Part shown: one piece after another, positions 59,994 to 64,000 of the stretch
Layout of the letters: each line of letters starts with the position of its first letter
How positions within the stretch are numbered: the first letter of the stretch is position 1
NCBI RefSeq assembly: GCF_020733635.1
Contig: NZ_JAJFZL010000001.1
Coordinates: forward strand, 5,642,001 to 5,706,000
Length of the DNA stretch: 64,000 bases
From: Nocardia spumae
GTDB lineage: Bacteria; Actinomycetota; Actinomycetes; Mycobacteriales; Mycobacteriaceae
Direction of reading: 5' to 3'
Translations under genes and position numbers: made by a program
The notes under the pieces: model-generated
The model's input: only the letters and a program-made list of their open reading frames with translations
Database searches by the model: none
What the model was told of the DNA's origin: nothing

Positions 59994-61256
59994 ATGGCTC
60001 GGGTATCGAATCGGATCAGGACCGCCCGCTATCATCTGGCATCGCGGCGCGGCCCGCTGCTGACCGCGACCCTCGCCCTGATCGCGATCACCGCCTCGGC
60101 CGTCACCGCCACTGCCGATCCCGCCGTGCCGGAGGGGCCGGCCTTCTACGAAGCGCCCGCAAAGGCCGTCGCCGGACCGCACGGCTCGGTGATCCGGGCC
60201 CGCAGTATCACCGGCGACCCCGGACTGCCGGGTGCGCGCAACCTGCTGGTGCTCTATCGATCGGTGGATCCGCAGGGACAGCCGGTAGCGGTTTCGGGCA
60301 CCGTCGCCGTCCCGGACGGGACACCACCACCGGGTGGCTGGCCGCTGATCTCCTGGGCACACGGCACCACCGGTGTCGCCGACAGCTGTGCCCCCTCGCT
60401 CGACACCGGACCGGGCTATCCGGCCCACGACTACACCGCACTCGTGCGTGAGGTCCAGCAACGCTGGCTGGCAGCGGGATACGCGGTCGCGCAGACCGAC
60501 TACCAGGGCCTGGGCACACCGGGTCCGCACGGCTATCTGATCGGCACCACCGAGGCACGTGCCGTGGCCGATATCGCCCTCGCCGCACGCGAACTCGACG
60601 GTTCGATCGGTAAGCAGTGGGCGGCCGTCGGCCATTCTCAGGGTGGTCAGGCCGCGGTCTTCACCGATGCGCAGGCCCGCGCCTGGGCACCGCAGCTGGA
60701 CCTGCGCGGTGCGGTGGCCCTGGCCCCGGCCTCGCAGACGGCGATCGGCGTGGGTGCGGCCCGGCTGGCGAGCGCGGTCGGTGCGAGCAATGCCCTGCCC
60801 GCCGCCTTCGCGGGTGCGAACGCCTTCCTGCCGTTGCTGATTCGCGGTGCGCAAACCGTCGAGCCGATCGATCCGGCACGTTTTCTGACCCCACGATCAC
60901 TGGCGCTGCTACCCGATGCCGACACCGAGTGCATCGGCGCGCTACGCGCACCCGGAAGCTGGGGTGGGCTGCCCGTGGACGCGGTGTTCAGCCCGGTCGG
61001 CGATGTCTCCGCATTCCTGCGAGTACTGGCCGACAACGATCCCAGTGTCCAGCGCGTCGATTCGCCGTTGCTCGTCCTGCAGGGCAGTGCCGACACCACC
61101 GTGCCGCCGGCCGCCACCGAGGCGATGGTCACCCGGATGCGGGTGGGCGAGCAGCCGATCGAATACCGCACCTACCCGGGCGCCGATCACCGCGGCGTAC
61201 TCGACGCCTCCTTCGCCGACGCGCTGACCTGGGTGAACGCACGCTTCGGCCGGTGA
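59994..61256 (+). CDS. secreted lipase (LIP family alpha/beta hydrolase)
   Basis: A 420-residue secreted hydrolase. Signal peptide about residues 1-43 (ATLALIAITASAVTATADP). PF03583-like landmarks: FYEAPAKAVAGPHGSVIRARSI, LISWAHGTTGVADSCAPSL, YAVAQTDYQGLGTPGPHGYLIG, the nucleophile WAAVGHSQGGQAAVF near residue 213, PLLVLQGSADTTVPPAATEAM (acid) and YPGADHRGVL (histidine). It would hydrolyse triacylglycerols or other esters outside the cell. ATG at 59994. Convergent with the radical-SAM gene (25-bp gap). Confidence 0.93.
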   Translation: MARVSNRIRTARYHLASRRGPLLTATLALIAITASAVTATADPAVPEGPAFYEAPAKAVAGPHGSVIRARSITGDPGLPGARNLLVLYRSVDPQGQPVAVSGTVAVPDGTPPPGGWPLISWAHGTTGVADSCAPSLDTGPGYPAHDYTALVREVQQRWLAAGYAVAQTDYQGLGTPGPHGYLIGTTEARAVADIALAARELDGSIGKQWAAVGHSQGGQAAVFTDAQARAWAPQLDLRGAVALAPASQTAIGVGAARLASAVGASNALPAAFAGANAFLPLLIRGAQTVEPIDPARFLTPRSLALLPDADTECIGALRAPGSWGGLPVDAVFSPVGDVSAFLRVLADNDPSVQRVDSPLLVLQGSADTTVPPAATEAMVTRMRVGEQPIEYRTYPGADHRGVLDASFADALTWVNARFGR

Positions 61257-61281
61257 ACGCCGAGCGCCGAGCCGCAGCGGC

Positions 61282-62127
61282 TCACCACCCGGCCGGGATC
61301 CGTTCGAGGATTCCGCCCGCGAATACGTCGTAGAGCGGCAGGGTTTCGAGGTGGGTGTAGCCGATGTGGCAATCGCACCGGGCGAGCGGGCACGGCCGCG
61401 GGCGCAGCGCCGCCCGGTAGGAACCGTCGTACAGATTGCCGATCTCGACGGGGACGAAATGACAACGACGGACGGTACCGTCGCCATCCACCGAAATCAC
61501 GGATTCACCTGTGCGACAAGGCAATCCGGCCGAGCGGTGCGGATATCGACTGAATCCGAAATGCGGGTCCAGGGTGGTCCAGCGGGCAGCCTCCGCGTCG
61601 GACAGGTCGTATCCCTCGGGCGCGTTCACCCACAGGTAGACGTCGTCGGGCAGATCGGCGCGCAGGCGCAGGGCGGGTTCGTAGTGGTGCGGCAATCCGA
61701 CAACGCCGACGCTGAACCGGATTCCGCGGTGGGACAGGTCGGCGCATTTGGCGACGAAGCGGTGGTACGGAGTCTGGTCCGGGTGGTATGTGCACCACAG
61801 TGCCACCACGGCCGGATCCGCCTCGGCGAGCCAGTCGGTGCGGCAGCTCAGATTGGTCTGGATCGCGACCCGCTCGACCGTGGGCACCTGTGACAACTGC
61901 ACCAGCGCGCGCCGATACCAGGATCGCACCAGCCCCTCACCCCACGGTGTGAACAGGATCGAGAGCCGGTCACCCCGCTGGTGTCCCACCCAGTCGACGA
62001 ACCGCTCCAGCGCGGCGCGGTCGGCGCGCAACTGCTCGCGGCTGTCCCGGCGTTTCGCGAATGGGCAATAGGGACAGTCGAAGTCGCACGACGCGAGCGG
62101 GCCCCGATACAGAATGCTCAGATCCAT
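61282..62127 (-). CDS. STM4011-like radical SAM protein
   Basis: A 281-residue radical SAM enzyme. The cluster motif C-x3-C-x2-C is ASCDFDCPYCPF near residue 15, followed by the SAM-binding LSILFTPWGEGL. A C-terminal cysteine-rich part (SVDGDGTVRRCHFVPVEIGNLYDG and PRPCPLARCDCHIGYTHLE) suggests an auxiliary iron-sulfur site of SPASM type. From memory it matches the STM4011 family of Salmonella, encoded with STM4012 and STM4013. Reaction unknown. ATG at 62127, 13 bp after the stop of the STM4012-like gene. Confidence 0.85.
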   Translation of the reverse strand: MDLSILYRGPLASCDFDCPYCPFAKRRDSREQLRADRAALERFVDWVGHQRGDRLSILFTPWGEGLVRSWYRRALVQLSQVPTVERVAIQTNLSCRTDWLAEADPAVVALWCTYHPDQTPYHRFVAKCADLSHRGIRFSVGVVGLPHHYEPALRLRADLPDDVYLWVNAPEGYDLSDAEAARWTTLDPHFGFSRYPHRSAGLPCRTGESVISVDGDGTVRRCHFVPVEIGNLYDGSYRAALRPRPCPLARCDCHIGYTHLETLPLYDVFAGGILERIPAGW

Positions 62128-62140
62128 CGACTTACCCGGA

Positions 62141-63505
62141 TCAGCGCGGCTCGTAGGCGGCCATGGCCGCCCGCACCGCCGGTGAGAACAGGCGCGGGCC
62201 CAGGGCATCGGAGTACGACAGCCCCGCGGGGCTCAGCCGCAGCAACTCCGGGCCGGAATCCGGATCGAGCCAGCCCAGGTCCTCGAACTCGGCGAATTCG
62301 GCGGGGAAGTGCTCGCGCGGGTAGGCGCCGAAGCGGTCCCGGTAGGCCGTGAGGTCCATCCCCTCGGCCCGCAGCAGCGACTGCAGCAGATGCCGGCGGC
62401 GCGCCTCGTCCCCGTCGATGCGGTGGCCCACGTGCGGATGGGTGAAATCCGCTGTTCGGGTGTAGGTGTCGATGATGCCGCGCACTTCACGCATATCGAC
62501 CGCGTAGTCGAACGAGTAGTGCAGCCCCGCCGTGTACGAGCGCGCACCACAGCCCAGGCCCACCATGCCGTCGGTCTGGCAGGCGTAGTCGGCGAATTCC
62601 GACCCCGGCAGACCGTGCCCGGTGTGCGGCCGCCGGAACATGCGCATCGACACCTGCTCGTAGCCGGCGGCCAGCAGATGGTCGCGACCGAACGCGTACA
62701 ACCTCATCCGCTGCGCATCCCATGCGGTCTCGGCCTCCGCGGCGGGCCGCGGGGAGGACGACCGGCCGAGACCGGTCAGCGGTCGCACGTACAGCGGATA
62801 CAGGTACAACTCCTCCGGCTGCCAGGCCAGCGCCGCGTCCAGGGAGTACCGCCAGCTCCGTTCGGTCTGGCCCTCGATGCCGTAGATCAGATCGATGTTG
62901 AGGATCGGGATCTCGGCCGCGCGGATCCGCCCCAGGGCGGCGTCGACCTCGGCGCGGTCCTGCGGCCGGACCGCGGATCGGGCCTCGGCCGGCACGAAAC
63001 TCTGCACGCCGATGCTGATCCGGGTGGCACCTCGCTCGGCGAGCACCGCGAGCCGGTCGGCGGTGGCGGTGCCCGGGGACGTCTCCACCGACAGTGGTGT
63101 CGCCCGCAGATCCGCACCCATGCGCCGCTCGGCGATATCGCACAGCCGCTCCAGCTCGGCCGCGGACAGGTAGGTGGGAGTACCCCCGCCGAACGCCGTG
63201 GCGGCGAAGCGGATCGGCCGGTCCCCCAGTGCCGCACGGACCGCCACCGCCTGCCGGTCGAGGGCGTCGAGATATCGGGTGGTCAGCTCGCCGGGCGCCC
63301 CGATGCGGGTGAACAGATTACAGAAGCCGCACCGGAATTCGCAGAAGGGAATGTGCGCGTACAGCGACAGCGCGTCGACCGGTTCGCCGGCCCACACCTC
63401 GCGCAGGCTCCGCCGATCGGGCAGCGGACGATAGGCGGTCTTGTGCGGATACCCGTACACGTAGTTCTGATACGGCCGGGGCCGGGTGCGGACAGTAGCG
63501 GTCAT
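62141..63505 (-). CDS. STM4012-like radical SAM protein (HemN-related)
   Basis: A 454-residue radical SAM enzyme with the HemN/HemW core. YGYPHKTAYRPL opens it, the cluster motif is PFCEFRCGFCNLF near residue 57, and AFGGGTPTYLSAAELERL, ATRISIGVQSFVPAEARSAVRP, ILNIDLIYGIEGQTERSW and the C-terminal HemN-type helix domain follow. Its family (STM4012) differs from true coproporphyrinogen dehydrogenases. ATG at 63505 overlaps the TGA of the STM4013-like gene (ATGA). Substrate unknown; the pairing with a second radical SAM enzyme and a hydrolase suggests modification of a small molecule or peptide. Confidence 0.87.
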   Translation of the reverse strand: MTATVRTRPRPYQNYVYGYPHKTAYRPLPDRRSLREVWAGEPVDALSLYAHIPFCEFRCGFCNLFTRIGAPGELTTRYLDALDRQAVAVRAALGDRPIRFAATAFGGGTPTYLSAAELERLCDIAERRMGADLRATPLSVETSPGTATADRLAVLAERGATRISIGVQSFVPAEARSAVRPQDRAEVDAALGRIRAAEIPILNIDLIYGIEGQTERSWRYSLDAALAWQPEELYLYPLYVRPLTGLGRSSSPRPAAEAETAWDAQRMRLYAFGRDHLLAAGYEQVSMRMFRRPHTGHGLPGSEFADYACQTDGMVGLGCGARSYTAGLHYSFDYAVDMREVRGIIDTYTRTADFTHPHVGHRIDGDEARRRHLLQSLLRAEGMDLTAYRDRFGAYPREHFPAEFAEFEDLGWLDPDSGPELLRLSPAGLSYSDALGPRLFSPAVRAAMAAYEPR

Positions 63506-64000
63506 CGGGAACCCTCGAGGAAGAACTGAGCGTAGGGCACCGTCCAGACCGATTCGTGGCCCAGCCGGTGCCCGGTGAAACCGTCGTCGCCGTAGGCGGT
63601 GCCGTGATCGGAACACACGATGGTGAAACACCGGCGACGACGGCGAGCCGCGGCGAACAGGCGGCCGATGTGCCGGTCGACGTATTCCAGTGCGGCGGCG
63701 TGGGTTTCGCGAGTGTCACCCGCGTCGCGAGTCGCCCCCGGCAGATGGAACCAGTTCGGCTGATGCAGGGCCGACACATTGACGAACAGGAACAGGCGCT
63801 GCTCGGGCGGCACGGCTGCCACCACCTCCTCGGCACAGGCGATCTGCGCCTCGAACGAGCCGGGCGCGGCGACGGAGAACTCCGGTTCCCAGCGACTGTC
63901 CTGGAACAACCCCGGCAGGACACCGCCCAGCGGCCCGCGCTTGTTGAAGAAGCCCACACCACCGATGCAGACCGTGTGATATCCGCACTGTGCGAGGGCG
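63502..64000 (-). CDS. STM4013/SEN3800-like hydrolase, C-terminal part (cut by window edge)
   Basis: About 166 residues read in frame from the right edge to the stop. GYHTVCIGGVGFFNKRGPLGGVLPGLFQ, LFLFVNVSALHQPNWFH, and TIVCSDHGTAYGDDGFTGHRLGH are the C-terminal part of an alkaline-phosphatase/sulfatase-superfamily enzyme (SDHG metal ligand). From memory this is the STM4013/SEN3800 family. The 5' end and any STM4014/4015 partners would lie to the right of the window. Coupled to the STM4012-like gene by ATGA. Confidence 0.85.
   Translation of the reverse strand, partial: ALAQCGYHTVCIGGVGFFNKRGPLGGVLPGLFQDSRWEPEFSVAAPGSFEAQIACAEEVVAAVPPEQRLFLFVNVSALHQPNWFHLPGATRDAGDTRETHAAALEYVDRHIGRLFAAARRRRRCFTIVCSDHGTAYGDDGFTGHRLGHESVWTVPYAQFFLEGSR

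Overview
The window is a 64 kb piece of high-GC actinobacterial chromosome, most likely Nocardia or a close mycolic-acid relative. The reasons are two antigen-85-type mycolyltransferase homologues, a wax-ester/diacylglycerol acyltransferase, WhiB1, F420/LLM-type oxidoreductases, frequent GTG/TTG starts, many ATGA/GTGA gene overlaps, and a long block (about 31.8-50.9 kb) whose gene order follows Mycobacterium tuberculosis Rv3205c-Rv3221c (recalled from memory, not searched). Both edges cut genes: an ECF42-type sigma factor on the left and an STM4013-like hydrolase on the right.

Layout. 0-0.55 kb: C-terminus of an ECF42 sigma factor. 0.55-8.3 kb: a divergent TetR-controlled catabolic operon (flavin monooxygenase, beta-lactamase-fold esterase, zinc alcohol dehydrogenase, acyl-CoA ligase, N-acyl-D-amino-acid deacylase-like amidohydrolase). 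8.3-12.5 kb: TfoX-like protein, Tat-exported purple-acid-phosphatase-like enzyme, two luciferase-like monooxygenases. 12.5-18.4 kb: a one-module NRPS (C-A-PCP-TE), a DUF6875-like protein and a secreted mycolyltransferase-like esterase. The NRPS start is preceded by two tandem 71-bp repeats, each a 24-codon mini-gene coupled to the next start by GTGA. 18.5-21.3 kb: MmyB-type XRE regulator, aldo/keto reductase and a decayed AbiEii toxin gene next to a tRNA-T-arm-like inverted repeat. 21.3-27.9 kb: nitrite assimilation operon narK-nirB-nirD-hemD-chelatase with a GlnR-like box. 28-31.8 kb: CynX/NimT-type exporter divergent from a GntR regulator, then a second NarK.

31.8-50.9 kb is the conserved block: TIGR02569 protein, (inserted DUF4241 protein), MoeZ, DUF3152 putative metalloprotease, TetR, DUF3107, ferritin-like protein, (inserted PhaC-like hydrolase), DEAD-box helicase, membrane beta-propeller-like protein, histidine phosphatase, SSAT-like acetyltransferase, (inserted DGPF/YciI + ECF42 sigma pair and a second GNAT), small membrane protein, lipid kinase, WhiB1 with a CRP-like site, PdtaS-type histidine kinase, 71-aa biotinyl/lipoyl carrier. 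51-54.6 kb: DoxX, an orphan molybdopterin oxidoreductase, a proline-rich anchored protein. 55-58.1 kb: wax ester synthase, a second mycolyltransferase carrying the same coupled leader mini-gene, and a two-gene operon for 38- and 37-residue hydrophobic peptides. 58.7-64 kb: universal stress protein, secreted lipase, and an STM4011/4012/4013-like radical-SAM cluster running off the right end.

Most notable: (1) the gene-start-proximal leader mini-gene cassette seen at two unlinked loci with fixed 24-codon length and a GTGA junction; (2) the paired MGSL small peptides beside a mycolyltransferase, reminiscent in size and setting of O-mycoloylated corynebacterial PorA/PorH; (3) the STM4011-4013 cluster in an actinobacterium; (4) the stand-alone EntF-like NRPS module with its two followers.
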